A model generated the notes under the pieces. That model made no database searches, was not told the DNA's origin, and was given only the letters and a program-made list of their open reading frames with translations. Positions 9,196-20,559 of a stretch of DNA of 64,000 bases are shown in pieces. The stretch's first letter is position 1, and each line of letters opens with the position of its first letter. Origin of the DNA: Nereocystis luetkeana (Eukaryota; Sar; Phaeophyceae; Laminariales; Laminariaceae); NCBI GenBank assembly GCA_031213475.1, contig JARUPZ010000017.1, forward strand, positions 9,561,587 through 9,625,586, given 5' to 3'. A program made the translations under genes and the position numbers.

Positions 9196-9525
9196 GTATT
9201 GGCCGCTGTGCTGTGCGTTGGGCAAGGTGGTCGAAGCAATATGCAGCTGTCACACGAAGAGAACCCCAGAGCGTGGAAGTATGGGTAGGGAGAAACCCAG
9301 CCACAAACGGGGGCACGATCTACGTGAGGCGGCGGACGGGATAGGTGGTCAAAACGATCAGAGTACCACTACTCCTGCGTGAAGCCAAAGCAGCCGGACA
9401 ACAGCAGTATGGGTGATCATCACCAGGAAAGGCTGAAGGCTTCAATCCAACCGAATACATGATAAATGGCAGAATATGTACTCATTTCACAAGTATTAAT
9501 AGAACACAGCATAATATGCCAATAT
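9196..9525. other. No gene or element recognised
   Basis: No supported exon or repeat, apart from a TATTAATA at about 9493. Confidence 0.3.
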
Positions 9526-9526
9526 G

Positions 9527-9621
9527 AAGCCCTTTAGAACCGCAGTCCCGTTTTGAGGACAAGCTAGTTAGAATTCCACTGGCTTGTCCCCAAACGGGAC
9601 TGCAGTCCTAAAAGGGTCAAG
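9527..9621. mobile_element. MITE-B copy
   Basis: Arms CCCTTTAGAACCGCAGTCCC and CGGGACTGCAGTCCTAAAAG; flanks TGAAG on the left and TCAAG on the right, i.e. a decayed TTAA duplication. Confidence 0.8.
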
Positions 9622-9764
9622 AAGTACATTCATGTAATATTTCGTCACAATGTGTTGGTTCGACGGAATGGCTTACTGGGATACAGGTAGCCTACCGGCC
9701 TACCTACTCCGCCTACCTCAGTCACCTGCTGACCGAGTCAGCTAAGGGGTCGCCGTGAGAAGCG

Positions 9765-10005
9765 TTTACTCCGCACAGAGCACAGAGGTGTATGCGATCG
9801 TCTTTCAGCGCTCCATTTTTCTATCATTCAATACTTCTAGGACGGGAAGGTTTGCCAGTACCAAAGAATAAAAGGTGTTTTCGAAAATATCCGGTAGAAA
9901 GAGCCTTCCGAGGATATATCCTGTGATGTTCGGCTTTGGAACCCTTTCCGCGTTCCGTTGTCGAGGAAACTATGAACAGCGCCGGAAAACAATCACGCTT
10001 TTTCT
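9765..10005. mobile_element. MITE-D copy, diverged
   Basis: Left end AGGTGTATGCGATCGTCTTT with CAGCGCTCC; the right end is the approximate complement (CGGAAAACAATCACGC). The interior AGGTGTTTTCGAAAATATCC with GAGCCTTCCGAGG matches copies at 42.1 and 44.4 kb. Confidence 0.55.
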
Positions 10006-10164
10006 CTCTGTGCGAACTCAGGAGTCGGAACTCGACCCTCTTTGTCAGATCAGATCAGCGGCTGCCAGAAAATTTTAGGAAACAGCAGCAGCAGCAGCGG
10101 CAGTACCAATAGCACCAGTCAGTACAAACAAGATAGGTTAATATCGTTAAGAGTACATGGGACG

Positions 10165-10510
10165 CCGGTCACCCCGTGTGGTCGAGGGGTTAGCCTCGTG
10201 AAGCACTACCTCGTTTAGGACTGCAATGCCGTTTCTGGGACAAAGCACGCAAATTGTAAGTAGTTTGTTCCCGAAACGAGACCGCAGTCCTAAACGTCGA
10301 AGGTCGGCGTGTTCAAGCCCTGCTGTATTGTGGGGTTCTTTGTTTTGCATAAAATCGACCGCTCTTGGAAGGGCATAGCCTGGGTAGAGGCGCAATTCGA
10401 AACAAGTCAACGGGGGAAGAAAGTACAGAACCCCTCTCGCGATACAAAATTGAGGAAAGTACTACGTGGGAGTGGGACGGGGGGAGAAGAGCCTGATATG
10501 TGCCTCTCAT
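10165..10510 (+). mobile_element. Diverged SINE-1 with a MITE-B in its head
   Basis: Head CACCCCGTGTGGTCGAGGGG (A-box-like TGGTCGAGGGG) and, after a hairpin insertion, GCGTGTTCAAGCCCTGC (B-box-like). The body (CGCAATTCG..CAAGTCAACG, CTCTCGCGAT, GGGGGGAGAAGAGCCTG) is a diverged SINE-1. This is the third SINE in the window with a MITE-B between A and B boxes. Confidence 0.7.
10206..10302. mobile_element. MITE-B hairpin inside the diverged SINE-1
   Basis: CGTTTAGGACTGCAATGCCG pairs with CGAGACCGCAGTCCTAAACG. The terminal CCC of other copies is lost and no clear target duplication remains, so an old insertion is likely. Confidence 0.7.
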
Positions 10511-10659
10511 AGCCTTTTTTACCGTGATCTTGACCCACAAAACGTACCAGATACATACCCCAAAAATATTACCCTGGCACAATTTTTGTGGCGGTTCGCA
10601 CATTTTTTTTTTTCAGATTGCCCAAGACACGGGGCAGAGCCGCGCTCGGGTCGAGTCTC

Positions 10660-10715
10660 CGCCTGGACTGGGGTCGCGGTTAGGGTTTTAGGGTTGGGAT
10701 GGGTCGACGTCTTCT
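10660..10715 (+). repeat. Interstitial telomere-like tract
   Basis: GGTTAGGGTTTTAGGGTTGG, a degenerate TTAGGG/TTTAGGG run. It is preceded by GCAGAGCCGCGCTCGGG, which resembles the GCGGAGCCGCGC in front of the tract at 17.9 kb. Confidence 0.55.
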
Positions 10716-11714
10716 CGTGATTCTTGTGAACAGAAAATATCCAAACGCACGTAAAAACAGCAAAAAAGCATACCTGGTATCATAATGCACTTTGTACATT
10801 ATTACCTGGTATGACGGCGAAGGCGCGTCGCTGTGTGACTCGATTCTGAGGGACGACCATTAATAATATTGAAATCGAAACACTATTGATATTATAATGG
10901 AGAGAAAAGAAGGGCGGAGAAAAAAAAAGAGATGCAAAAACGAAGGGGAAAACAAAAAGGGTGCAACACAGTAGCAGCGACGCATATCTTTTCAGCTAAA
11001 AACCACAGAGCAATCAAAGCAGGAACGAACCCAGTCATTCAATGTTGTTGTCGAGGGTTGGCGAGCGCGAGCCGAGACAACCTTGCGCACCACCACCACC
11101 AACCAGCAACCTACAGAGAGCGGTATGACGGAACGTCCATGCCAGCCCAGACATTTTCAAGACAAATTAAACTAACTGACTACTCTGTCGTTGTTCGTGC
11201 GGCTTACCCTGAGCCAAGGGCGGCTTGGCGACCAGGCAGGTGCGTGCCCTTCTTTTTTTTTAAGCAGCGTTGAATGGTGTGTCTTCTGTTACAATTAATA
11301 CCAGTTATACCCGTGGTGCCTGGCTTTACCAAGATACCACGTACCAGGTATGTGTTACCAGGTATATAACAGAGTAGTGTCGTGTATTTTTTTATTTTTT
11401 TCAAGCACCGTGCATCGAAAGGTATTATACCTGACACTACAAGCAGTATACCAGTATAATCAAGACTATCAACAAGCAAGATACGATGAATCGAATACTG
11501 CAATATAAATAAACGTAACGTTTCGTCTTTTCAACCAACAGGGCTGTCCGCGGCACATCTATGGGAAGATATTACCATCTTACGTAACTACCTAGAACTT
11601 TTAGTTTAATTCTCTCTGTCGCTCTCCCTCCTATATTTTTCATTGTTATTTTATGGTCTTCTCCCTCTCTGTCGTCCATGTGTACACGGACACCAGCAGC
11701 ACTCGTGGGTGTGG
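10716..11714. other. No gene recognised
   Basis: Contains several TACCAGGTA/TACCTGGTA motifs (about 10774, 10802, 11338, 11355) but no alignable element and no supported exon. Confidence 0.3.
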
Positions 11715-11757
11715 GTGGGTGTTCTTCACATTAAACCGTTCTTTCTAGCCGTCACTC
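11715..11757 (-). mobile_element. LINE-A terminal fragment
   Basis: Only the last 45 bp of LINE-A in reverse (GGTGTTCTTCACATTAAACC then CGTTCTTTCTAGCCGTC). Confidence 0.6.
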
Positions 11758-12183
11758 GTAGGCAAACATGGCAAAACGAAGCAGTAGTGCAGCAGCAGCA
11801 GCGGTGGCGCAACGATACCACACCACTCCCATTGACCACAGCGGGCGCGAGCAGCTACTGTAGTAATAGCAGTGGGGCGCAGCGCCCCTCCTGGAGTAAA
11901 ATGCACCATCAACGAAAGCGTCCATTGCACCCCCTAGGATGAGGCGGAATAAGCCCGCGCGCATTCTTGTTTCTTCTAATAATTCAACATGTTGCTTCAG
12001 CGAGCGAAATGGTTTTCGTTATGTATATACAGGTCCGTCATGCATAACGTTGCCATGAATCATACCACCTCCACCCCGTAGACTGCTGTGGCCACAGAGA
12101 GACGTCGCACATATATTATATATATATATATATATATATGTCGGGTGAACAGGTAGCAGGGACGCTGGGGGTACTGGGTGAAG
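11758..12183. other. No gene recognised; (TA)n microsatellite
   Basis: A CAG-rich patch at about 11790-11815 and a TA dinucleotide run at about 12114-12139. No supported exon. Confidence 0.35.
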
Positions 12184-12256
12184 AAAACCAGCACGAACGC
12201 TAGATGTCGACGAGCAATAAAAACGGTTTTATTTTGAAGAACGCACGCACACGCTC
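12184..12256 (+). mobile_element. LINE-A terminal fragment
   Basis: AAACCAGCACGAACGC, TAGATGTCGACGAGC and TTTTGAAGAACGCACGCACA match the LINE-A 3' end with some divergence. Confidence 0.55.
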
Positions 12257-12750
12257 CTCGTGCACTGATTTTGCTGTTGTGTAGACTCAGGCCCCTGCTT
12301 CTATCCTTAGCATGGGTGATACGATCCTATTGCTGTCATGTCGACACTTACCAGGTATAGTATGCCCGTCGGCCGTTGGGTGGACGCGGCATCAGGCATG
12401 AACATCACTGCTTACCCGCACTCCAACCTCAGCTAGCTGTTTGTGTTGGTCACATATAACACATGAAGGACTCTCGCTACAGTACAACGCCACCTGCCGA
12501 CATTCAGCAGACACAGCAGTGTCCGTGCCGACTCTTGCTCGTACAGAGATACCACCAGCCGGTCGAAAACTATTTCCAGGTACGAGTACGTAGTTCGAAC
12601 ATGTATCTGTCGTAATATACTTGTTATGTTTAACTACTACCGATATACCGGTATATATACGAGATGGAGAAACCGTGTAGCATGCCCACAACGACAAACG
12701 TACCGGGTACGACAAGCAGGTCACGTCCATACCAGTAGTAGACACACTGT
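12257..12750. other. No gene or element recognised
   Basis: TACCAGGTA at about 12350 and short LINE-A-like words (GTGTCCGTGCCGACTCTTG at about 12518) without a continuous alignment. Confidence 0.3.
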
Positions 12751-12751
12751 G

Positions 12752-12943
12752 GTCAGTGTGTGTTCGTTCTTCCCACCAAGCGGGTCATTCAACCCGTCGA
12801 CGTCCACCACAACCGGTGTCCGTGCCGATTCTTCGATCCTAGAGAGATACAAGCTCTGTGGCCACAAAGCTACGACACAGATATACTACGTTGTTACGCA
12901 GTGAGCAAAGTAGACAATGCCATGCCATGTCATCGTACTGCAC
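12752..12943 (-). mobile_element. LINE-A 3' fragment
   Basis: Minus-orientation copy from the reversed tail (GTGTGTGTTCGTTCTTCC) through GTGTCCGTGCCGATTCTTCG and CCTAGAGAGATACAAGC to the CATGCCATGTCATCG block. CTAG and TA sites are empty. Confidence 0.75.
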
Positions 12944-14090
12944 AGTTTCTGAAATAGAAAACAACACGTTGTATCAAGAAAAGAGCGAGATATAAAACAA
13001 ACAAAAAACTCTCCCTAGCGTATCCCCACTATGTCTCGTTTTCCTTCTGAGCTCACCGAGTGGAAGAGCTGCGGCTGCTCATCGTGGATCGTTGACGGCT
13101 CGAAAACAAGCACTGCTGTACTACGTACCGGCTGTATTGCTGTGCTGCTCGCTTGGAAGTGCGCAGGGGGGGGCGGGGGGGGGGTATGGTCGATGTCAGA
13201 TTGAAAAAACAAAAAGCGGCGGGATTTCTATCGAAACGCTAATTTTGGGCCAGCTGGCACGCGTTCATGTTCGCCTGATACAGACGTATGTTACACGCAT
13301 CAGATTCCTTCTGATCCCTTTTCTCATGTTTTCTAGTGCACGCATACCTGGTACATGGTATTTGTTTGCTGTTAGAGTTGTATGAAATAAAGCTATAAAT
13401 AGTAAGACGTTGATGTAGAACAACGGCAGATACTGCTACTCAGAAAAATATCATGACGGCATAAGTATGTACACAAATTGACAACTTCGACGCGGGCAGC
13501 TTGCAATCTTGACGCAATATCAATCGTGGTTACATAGGTTGAAATTGTTATGAGCAACGGAGAACCGAGAATGTCAGACTGGGTCTAGTCGCGATTGTAG
13601 AGTGTAGATTCGAGGCTAAAGAGCGTGGTTGGTGGTGTTCTGTATTTGATTGTTTACTCCAACGAAAAAAAAGGCAGCTGCTACTGATGCTGCAGTCCGT
13701 ACTATTTCACGATAATACCGATCATTATACCATTAGACCCTTAGACATTAGACTACATATATGTATAGCCTACGTACGTACCAGGTGAATATATATTCTG
13801 CGCCACTTTTTTTTCAGTCACCCATCAGTTCTACTTTCCAGCTCATCTCGTAACATACTACAGTGTGGGCCCACCAACAAGAAACGCCTGACCTGGGCAA
13901 GCCTGAGATTCTTACTGGGGCGCCATCTTCAAACAACCTTGAGCATAGGCTAATATATAGGATTTAGTGTAGAGTCCACAACTGAGCCGTTTTTCTTAAC
14001 CCAATTTTCTTAGCGTTCTCCAGAGAGTGAGCCTTTTGTTCTTATTAGACTCTTTCTAAATCGTGGACCTACCAGGTACTATGCTACTAA
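12944..14090. other. No gene or element recognised
   Basis: A poly-G patch at about 13166-13185 and footprint motifs at about 13346, 13780 and 14070. No supported exon. Confidence 0.3.
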
Positions 14091-14094
14091 TAGT

Positions 14095-14445
14095 GCTACC
14101 CTGAGCGGCCTTCTGGGCAAAAGTGGTCGAAGGTGTCTCCCCTTTTCCCCCCCCGGTACACTAGGCCTTCATGTCTAAAGCGCACAAGGTTCAGTCCCTC
14201 AAACTATTTCTGCTGATCGGTTTTCCTCTTTGTTTTCCCCTTTAATCTCCAATCCTCCTGTGGATCGGTAAAAATGTATCGGTTTCCACCCAATTATTCC
14301 GTTATAACTTATGCTCTCGCGCTTTCCGCGAAGTGAAGAGCAAAAAAAGCATCGAGTGTATGAGCGTCGTTCAGTTTTTTGTTCACCCGCCGAGGCGTCG
14401 AACCCCGGCCCTCATGCCGCACCAAACACCAAGGTGTAAGAATAC
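14095..14445 (-). mobile_element. SINE-2 copy
   Basis: On the minus strand the head carries GGCCGGGGTTCGACGCC (B-box-like) near 14410-14375. The shared block TTCGCGGAAAGCGCGAGAG follows, then, after unrelated sequence, the 3' block ACCTTCGACCACTTTTGCCC and AGAAGGCCGCTCAGGGTAG near 14150-14095. These match SINE-2 at 50.2-50.6 kb; the middle is diverged or interrupted. Confidence 0.55.
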
Positions 14446-14504
14446 TCGCTCGTTTTTTTGCTTTGTTTTTTCCATCCCGTACCTGGTATATGGTAGCTTT
14501 TATT

Positions 14505-14760
14505 GCCCTTTGTACTTCTCCAACTCTTTCGCACAATGTTGGTAACTCAAATCTCAGAACCGGGTTCACTCGGCGGGCACTCCTCCCCCCCTCCCCCTAC
14601 GTACAGTGCGGACCCTCAGTTTTATCGGGGGGGGGGGGTGGAAGAGTTAGTCAGCATTTTCTCCCCTGGTCGACTCGCGTCGAATTGTGCATACACGCGC
14701 CAATAAATGGAGCATCGCGCGGAACAAATCCTGCGCGGGCAGGATTCAACTGAAGACCTT
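14505..14760 (-). mobile_element. Diverged SINE-1
   Basis: CTCCAACTCTTTCGCAC, GGTAACTCAAATCTCAGAAC, the TACGTACAGTGCGGACC block and GTCGACTCGCGTCGAATTG follow the order of the SINE-1 body. A poly-G run (about 14627-14638) replaces part of the ATCGCGAGAAG region. Confidence 0.6.
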
Positions 14761-14889
14761 GACGCTTACCTGGTATAATACTGATCTAACAGTTGTGAGG
14801 ATGAACCACTAATATACTGATGTAGATAGACCCTTGTTGTACCGTAAATCGCAATATAGGAGGTCCAAAATAAGAAGTTGTGTATGTAT

Positions 14890-15005
14890 ATACGTGTGTG
14901 TTCTTAAGCTAAAATCGTTGCTTTTATCCATCAACACCCATCACACCAACGTCCGTGCCGATTGTTATCCATCCTACTAGTAGAGAGCTGTGGTCACGGG
15001 TTACG
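14890..15005 (-). mobile_element. Diverged LINE-A 3' fragment
   Basis: GTGTGTGTTCTTAAGC, then ATCCATCAACACCCATCAC and GTCCGTGCCGATTGTTATCC match the reversed LINE-A terminus. A CTAGTAGAGAGC follows. Confidence 0.5.
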
Positions 15006-15975
15006 CGGCAAGAGAAAATAAAAGTACGAAGTTGTGTATTAGACGAACGTGCTCACGTCGAAATAGGGCAAAGAATGCGTCAGCTGTGATACTTCATACT
15101 GGTGTATACACAGCTTTGCAGCAGAGATGCGCGATGTCCATACGGCTGTACGCCCGCCGCGCGTAATCTAAACTCTATATAATAAAGTAAGTGAAGCAGA
15201 GTTTACGTTGATACGAGACCTAGCCACAACAACAGCAGTGCGCGGCAGCAGCTAATAATCTTTATTTAGCCAACGGCTCGCGGTTTATTGTGATGCCAAC
15301 GTTAAGCATAGGTCGTTTCTGATAAGGTATCCCGTCTCCCCTGTTGCGGCATTATGATTTGTAGCAAGCGTCCCCTCATCGTACCCGGCAGGCGTTATTG
15401 CCTGCCTTTCTGATGAATGCCTAAAAGGCTAGTATATACCTGGTAGGATTTAGAGTAGCGTTTCCCGCTGAGCACAAACGCTTCCAGTAGCTGCATATTC
15501 TTAAATAAAGACAAAAACACCTCGAAATTCTTGGCTGCCAAATTATTTTACACCTACATGTCGCATAATTTAATTCCACAAGGCCGTGTTATGCCCCTCC
15601 CAACGAGAAACCGAGTGGCGTTTTGCACCGCAATTCATACCACGGACCGTAAAGGGGGTATGTATCGATCTACTTCTTCCACCTGGGATGCGCGCTAGGT
15701 GTACGACATTCGCTTGCGCTTGCAAAATTCCGTCGACGTTGTAAAAAGCATTGCCTTTCGCGAAATTTGCAAGTGGCCCATCCTGGTGGGAAATGCCTGC
15801 GCATAAAATAGAAACTTCGAGAGAAGGGATGATAGCGATCACCCCCCCACACCTTTCGACAGTGTGTCGCCTTTCCAGAGTTTTTTGGCGGGTGTTGAAT
15901 CAACGACGCTTGCACATTGGCTAGTTGAAGGCGAACTGCCGAGGTTCACCTTTTCATTTTGCCGTAACGCGCGTC
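15006..15975. other. No gene or element recognised
   Basis: Unique-looking. A minus-strand frame at 15570-15915 has no recognisable domain. One TACCTGGTA at about 15437. Confidence 0.3.
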
Positions 15976-15979
15976 CTAC

Positions 15980-16087
15980 TATTACGGGGGACCATAGAAA
16001 TAGGACCTATGGTACACATAAAAACCTATATATTTACCTATTTCTACTAACAATATTTGGTCCTATTTACTATGGTCCCCCGTAATA
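15980..16087. mobile_element. MITE-A copy, near intact
   Basis: TATTACGGGGGACCATAG and TATGGTCCCCCGTAATA ends, with the interior CCTATGGTACACATAAAA and AACAATATTTGGTCC. One of the best-conserved copies. Confidence 0.9.
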
Positions 16088-17870
16088 ATATCTAAATAGG
16101 TATATAGGTAAATACGTTTGAGTGGTGGGCGTGGTGGTGTCTGCAATCACTTAGAGTTAGTGTACATTGCCTTTCTGTTGGAGTTTCGTAGTGCAGTCTA
16201 CAATATCAATAATCGATGTCGTAAAACAATACCAGGTAGAAGCTGAGGACCTCGCCCTGAAAAAACGGTTTTGGAGGTAAAGCGAACCCGCTTCTCAACA
16301 GACCACCGCATGGGCTACTTGTTTGTAGAGCCTGTCCCAGAGATACTCCTGCTTCGTACGTATAGCGCAAGATGTATTCTAGCCAACACCAAACGAATGG
16401 GGCACGCAAACAACATACCTCGCACGAATATATAAAAAAATTCAGGGCAGTTGCTCAGATGAGCAGCCCTGGCAGCCAGAACATTTTGGGTCGAAAAGTA
16501 CCCCCCCCCCCCCCCAACCCTGACTGCACTGACAACAATCACAGGCTCCGCTCACTATAAGGAGAGGCGATACGTCCACCAGAAATGCAACTCGGACGAG
16601 GTGGCGAGGTGCAAATACGTCGGCTGACCCCTGCTGTCTAGGTTTGGCCCGTCGAGGCCTCATAATGCTTGATGCACCACATACAGTCAGTAGGTCTAAT
16701 ATGAGGAATTATTTAGACGGCTGTCCGTCAAGCGGCAGGAAAAAAATCGTAAAATACGATACACCGGGTACACTTCTTGCGAGGTGGAGTGGGCGGGTTC
16801 GTCGCAAAGTGGCGAAACAACCACGGTCGAACCTACTACTCGTCGAGCCGGAAGCACAAACGACTGCAATACCTACGTACCTGGTATCATGTAATTGTTA
16901 CATACCAGGTACAAAGGGTAGCTCACGCCATTAATAGGAACTCGTCCTTGTTCGTACCGTGCAACACGCAAGATAACACACGGGTGATAAAATATAGCAC
17001 ACACCCTCGGGACGAAGCTCGGAGCTGATTTTCTCGGCAGCGGGGAGAGTGTGGACACCGAGCGACACGCGTCAACGAGATATTTCAAAGCCACCATGTT
17101 CGTCTTGCATGTGCCAAGCCCCCCCCATGTATTGGAGAAAACGAGAAAATGGCTCCGATCGGCTCCGAACTTCGTGCCAGGGAGTGCGATAACTTGCGCG
17201 AAATAATACGGTATGTGCAACTGTCATCAACTATTATTGCCGTCTGTGTGCGGTGGTGGTGGAAGGCCTGAGACGAAAATACCGGTAGCTTGGTTGGGCG
17301 GCGCGGGCCTCCGGTTTATTCCAGCTCAAGGCGCATTGAACCGGCAACTCACATATTCGCTTCGCTCGTAGATGAGAAACAGCAGGTACGTACGAATAGC
17401 AGACAAATAACTAAAGAAGGCAGCGGCAGCAGAGTAAAATATAAAATAAGCCCGATCGGTAGACCGCGGTCCTCGAATTCTGGGCGTCGAACACAGCGGT
17501 GGCAGGCCTAAAGTACGTGACACGGACTCGAACACGTAGTGGATGATAATGATGTTTTCGAAGAGCTATAAAGTAGTGGCATACCGGCATATACCAAAGC
17601 CACACCGGCATACACATCATGGGGCATATTAAGGTAAGATGTATCACATCATCACCACAAAATAATATTGGGGAGGGGGAAAATAAAATAAACATGGACG
17701 GGGCCTAGCGAATGAAGGAGGGCCTTGCAAATCGCTCCCTGCAGGTCGTTAGTCTGATCGGTCGAGCCTGCACTGTCGGGCCCCGGCCCCGGTTTTTAGG
17801 GAGAACGCGACCGAAACAAGTTGCGGAGCCGCGCGACCACGCGTGCCGACCTCGGGCTACCCAAATGGTT
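16088..17870. other. No gene recognised; poly-C tract
   Basis: A run of about 16 C at 16501. TACCTGGTA/TACCAGGTA at about 16229, 16876 and 16903. A CTAATTATT-rich patch occurs but no alignable repeat and no supported exon. Confidence 0.3.
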
Positions 17871-17871
17871 G

Positions 17872-17925
17872 GGGTTGCGAGGGTTAGGGTTGGGTTATGG
17901 GATAAGGGTAGGGTTAGTGTAAGAC
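17872..17925 (+). repeat. Interstitial telomere-like tract
   Basis: GAGGGTTAGGGTTGGGTTAT and GGGTAGGGTTAG form a degenerate TTAGGG array, preceded by GCGGAGCCGCGCGACC. It sits next to a MITE-D. Confidence 0.55.
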
Positions 17926-17947
17926 CTGGAGTTGGGTTACCGTGCAT

Positions 17948-18300
17948 ACCGCTGAGTTCGCACAGGCCGGGGTGCGATCGTTTTTCAGCGCTCGTTTTCC
18001 CGACAACGGTGATAAAGCGATAATGTCGAGCATTTGTACCTGGTGAAGGCTCTCAACCAGATACCACGTGTTTTCCTGAGCACACTTTTTGCTCTGTATT
18101 AGCAACCTCGACAAAGCTAAAAAGAGCGCTAAAAAGTCGATCGTTTATGCCTGGTATGTTTTCGGAAGGTTCTCAACCAGATACCAGGTATTTCCTCAAA
18201 ACACCCATTGCTCGGTATTGGATAACTTTAACCTCGTTTCCTGTCCTGGAAAACTCTAGCTCTGAAAAACGATGGCACCCCTGCGCGAATCCAACGCTCT
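17948..18300. mobile_element. MITE-D copy
   Basis: Left end GGGGTGCGATCGTTTTTCAG and right end CTGAAAAACGATGGCACCCC are inverted repeats, followed by the outer CGCGAATCC side. The interior holds two similar segments with CTCTCAACCAGATACCA, each next to a CCTGGT/CCAGGT motif. Confidence 0.65.
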
Positions 18301-18798
18301 TCACGGTGGTCTGCCCGACGTGCGAGCTTGAGACTAACCGCAGTAGTCCTGCAGGGGGGTGTTTTAGAGGGCCCTCTCCTGCAGGTAGGGGTACCCCAAA
18401 ACCTGCGGGCTTCTTGTGTGTAGCATGCGCAGGCTTCGCGCAAGAGGTACCGAAAGTGGTGGAGTCGGTGCGACACTTAACTACGAATACGTACGTCAGA
18501 TACTCGTCGTCGTAGACGCGAAGAGATACGAGGCAATCTGTAGTATTACGAACAACGGCCCCGGCAGACCCATGCTTTACTTACGTACTAATTCGTAGAG
18601 CCCAAGGCTGAAGGCCAAGCCGATTACATTTGGCGATGACGAAATAAAATGCCGTGCGAGTGTCGTACACAGTACCGAAAAAGACAGGACGACATAGACC
18701 AAAGAGAACACATTTAACTCCAAGCTGAACTTCTCGACAACTGGGGCTAAAAATAAGCTACTACTGCAAACACGCCGAGCGACGCCGTTAGACCAATT
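18301..18798. other. No gene or element recognised
   Basis: GC-rich stretch, then A-rich. No supported exon. Confidence 0.3.
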
Positions 18799-19277
18799 AT
18801 TATGCCGTCGGATTTGCAGTCAGTTGAAAAAGTCCCTTTCCGCATGTTCGAATGAGTTTTTGCCCCGGAATGTTAGGAATTAGTATTTCTCGCCTCAGAA
18901 TGTGCCGGAGTTCTCTCCAAGATCTACCTGGAGGTGTTTCCCGCTTCTCAAGAGGGGCCTTTGCAAGAAATCACCGTCGGCATTTTTTCGATCCAAATGA
19001 GGAGGAAATGCGATCGGGGATCGGATCGAGAAATAAGTTTTTTTGGATCCGATCGGGGGGTTGGATCGTGTTTGACCCAGTTGGATCCAAAAAGTGCGGA
19101 CGGCATTTTCCTGTTTCTGGCTGCCTGGAGAAGCGGGGAACACCCATAGATAGATCTTGGAGAGAGATCTGACACAATTCTGAGGCGAGAAAGACCAATT
19201 TCCAACATTTCTTGGGCAAGAGCTCATATGAACGCGATGAAGTTTTTTTTCAACTGGCAGCAAATCCGAGGGCATAC
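18799..19277. mobile_element. Foldback element with arms of about 190 bp
   Basis: The left arm (ATGCCGTCGGATTTGCAGTC, CAGTTGAAAAAGTCC, TTTCTCGCCTCAGAATGTG, CCAAGATCTACC, GGTGTTTCCCGCTTCTC) is mirrored by the right arm read in reverse (TATGCCCTCGGATTTGC, TTTCTCGCCTCAGAATTG, CCAAGATCTATC). The centre is rich in GGATC words. No coding capacity. Arms differ at roughly one base in five or six by eye, so it is old. No second copy is seen in the window. Confidence 0.7.
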
Positions 19278-19289
19278 GAATTTTGTTAT

Positions 19290-19405
19290 AAGGGTTACCG
19301 TGGGCTGGGTAAGTGATCGGTCTTTGGCCCCTATAGCTCAGTAGGGAACACCTTCACATATGACGTCGTCGAGGACACAGGTTCGAATCCCAATTCAAAC
19401 GTTTC
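19290..19405 (+). other. tRNA-like unit with A and B boxes
   Basis: CTATAGCTCAGTAGGGAAC (A-box consensus TAGCTCAGTAGG) is followed about 45 bp later by AGGTTCGAATCCC (perfect B box). The arms do not fold into a convincing acceptor stem, so it is a SINE head or tRNA-derived relic rather than a functional tRNA. The upstream flank AAGGGTTACCGTGGGCTG recurs at 19.57 kb. Confidence 0.45.
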
Positions 19406-19567
19406 TTTCATAAAAACGCTCGCGCGTGCGTTCCTAAAAACGTACCAGGTACCAGGTATCTCCTTGGTTCAACAGGTACTGAAACGAAGCGGGTAGGCCA
19501 GCGTACGGTCGTATAGGGTACCGACGCCCCAAAGATCCCGCGGTTTAGAGGGGGGGAGAGTGTCGTA

Positions 19568-19660
19568 AGGGTGACCCTGGGCTGCATTGATCTGTGTCAC
19601 ATCTATAGCTCAGTATTAATAGGTAAGAACTGCACAAATTGACCTTGGGGGAACAACTCG
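19568..19660 (+). repeat. Second tRNA-like unit, split by TATTAATA
   Basis: AAGGGTGACCCTGGGCTG and CTATAGCTCAG repeat the unit at 19.29 kb. Where that unit reads CAGTAGGG, this one reads CAGTATTAATAGG, a TA to TA-TTAA-TA insertion inside the A box. No B box is recognisable downstream. Confidence 0.5.
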
Positions 19661-19863
19661 TCCAGATCCTTTGAAAGCCACTATTAATATTTCGTTTTCG
19701 TCTCCCCCAATTCGGAAAAATAAATCATTCAAGTTTTTTTCTATATACCGCCCCCACTACAACAATCCACCTACCCATCCATGTTTGCTTGCAAAACTTG
19801 CCGGAAATTCATCCCGCGTGTTATAGTACCAGGTACAGCAGTACAGGACACCTACAGTATTAA

Positions 19864-19975
19864 TATTATGGGGGACCATATTTAATAGGACCTGTATGGT
19901 ATACATAAAAATCTATATACTTGACCATTTTTACTAACAATATTTGGTCCTATGAACTATGGTCCCCCCGTAATA
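19864..19975. mobile_element. MITE-A copy
   Basis: TATTATGGGGGACCATAT to TATGGTCCCCCCGTAATA. The left flank is TATTAA, so the element sits in or beside a TATTAATA motif. Confidence 0.85.
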
Positions 19976-20214
19976 GTTACAATACGAAACAGCAAATTTG
20001 ATCCAGGCTGGATTTATTTTCTTGTTCGAGAATGGGTGACATGTTCAATATTGGTACGAAACGACTCCCGAATTTCAAAGACGTCGGGAGAGAACACCTT
20101 TACCCCTAGACAGACACCGTCAAGGACAGACAGCCTTGACAGCCAAAACCTGGGGGCGGTAGGAAAAATCCCCGCTCTTCCGGAAACGCCTGCAAATATT
20201 GTCGAAAGCAATGT

Positions 20215-20335
20215 GTTTTCTGTAGGGAATGTAGACTAAAAATGTTACCTGGCACCGGTACCTGGTACGTAACAAGCGCCGAACTTAAGGTTAATAAACT
20301 CGATTTCCACCACTTTTTCCCTCACTAAACCTGAT
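20215..20335. repeat. Direct repeat unit 1, with double CCTGG insertion
   Basis: GGAATGTAGACTAAAAATG..., GAACTTAAGG and AATAAACTCGATTTCCACC recur at 20.56 kb. Between ATGTTA and CGTAACAA this unit carries an extra 20 bp containing two CCTGG cores (TACCTGG, CACCGG, TACCTGGTA). Confidence 0.6.
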
Positions 20336-20559
20336 GTATCTCTCCTTGCGAGTGAGTCAGGAGCCCCGATGAGACTCTGAGCATCGAAGTTTTACCTCCG
20401 ACTTTTCGGTAGTATTGATCGGATTGCACTCATCGTTCCTTCCTGGGTGTTTTCTAAGGGAGTGAGTTTTGCAGGGCCTTGAACATGAGATAATCCCCTT
20501 TTTGTTCCTCTTTTTCAGGGGATGAAGGCGAGGATCGTCCTGCCGTCGATGCCATCGTA

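Noticed and set aside
17872-17925. Chromosome end
   Set aside because: The TTAGGG-like tract is short, degenerate and flanked by unique DNA on both sides.
19290-19405. Functional tRNA gene
   Set aside because: A and B boxes are good, but the acceptor and D stems do not pair convincingly, and the unit recurs in damaged form 280 bp away.
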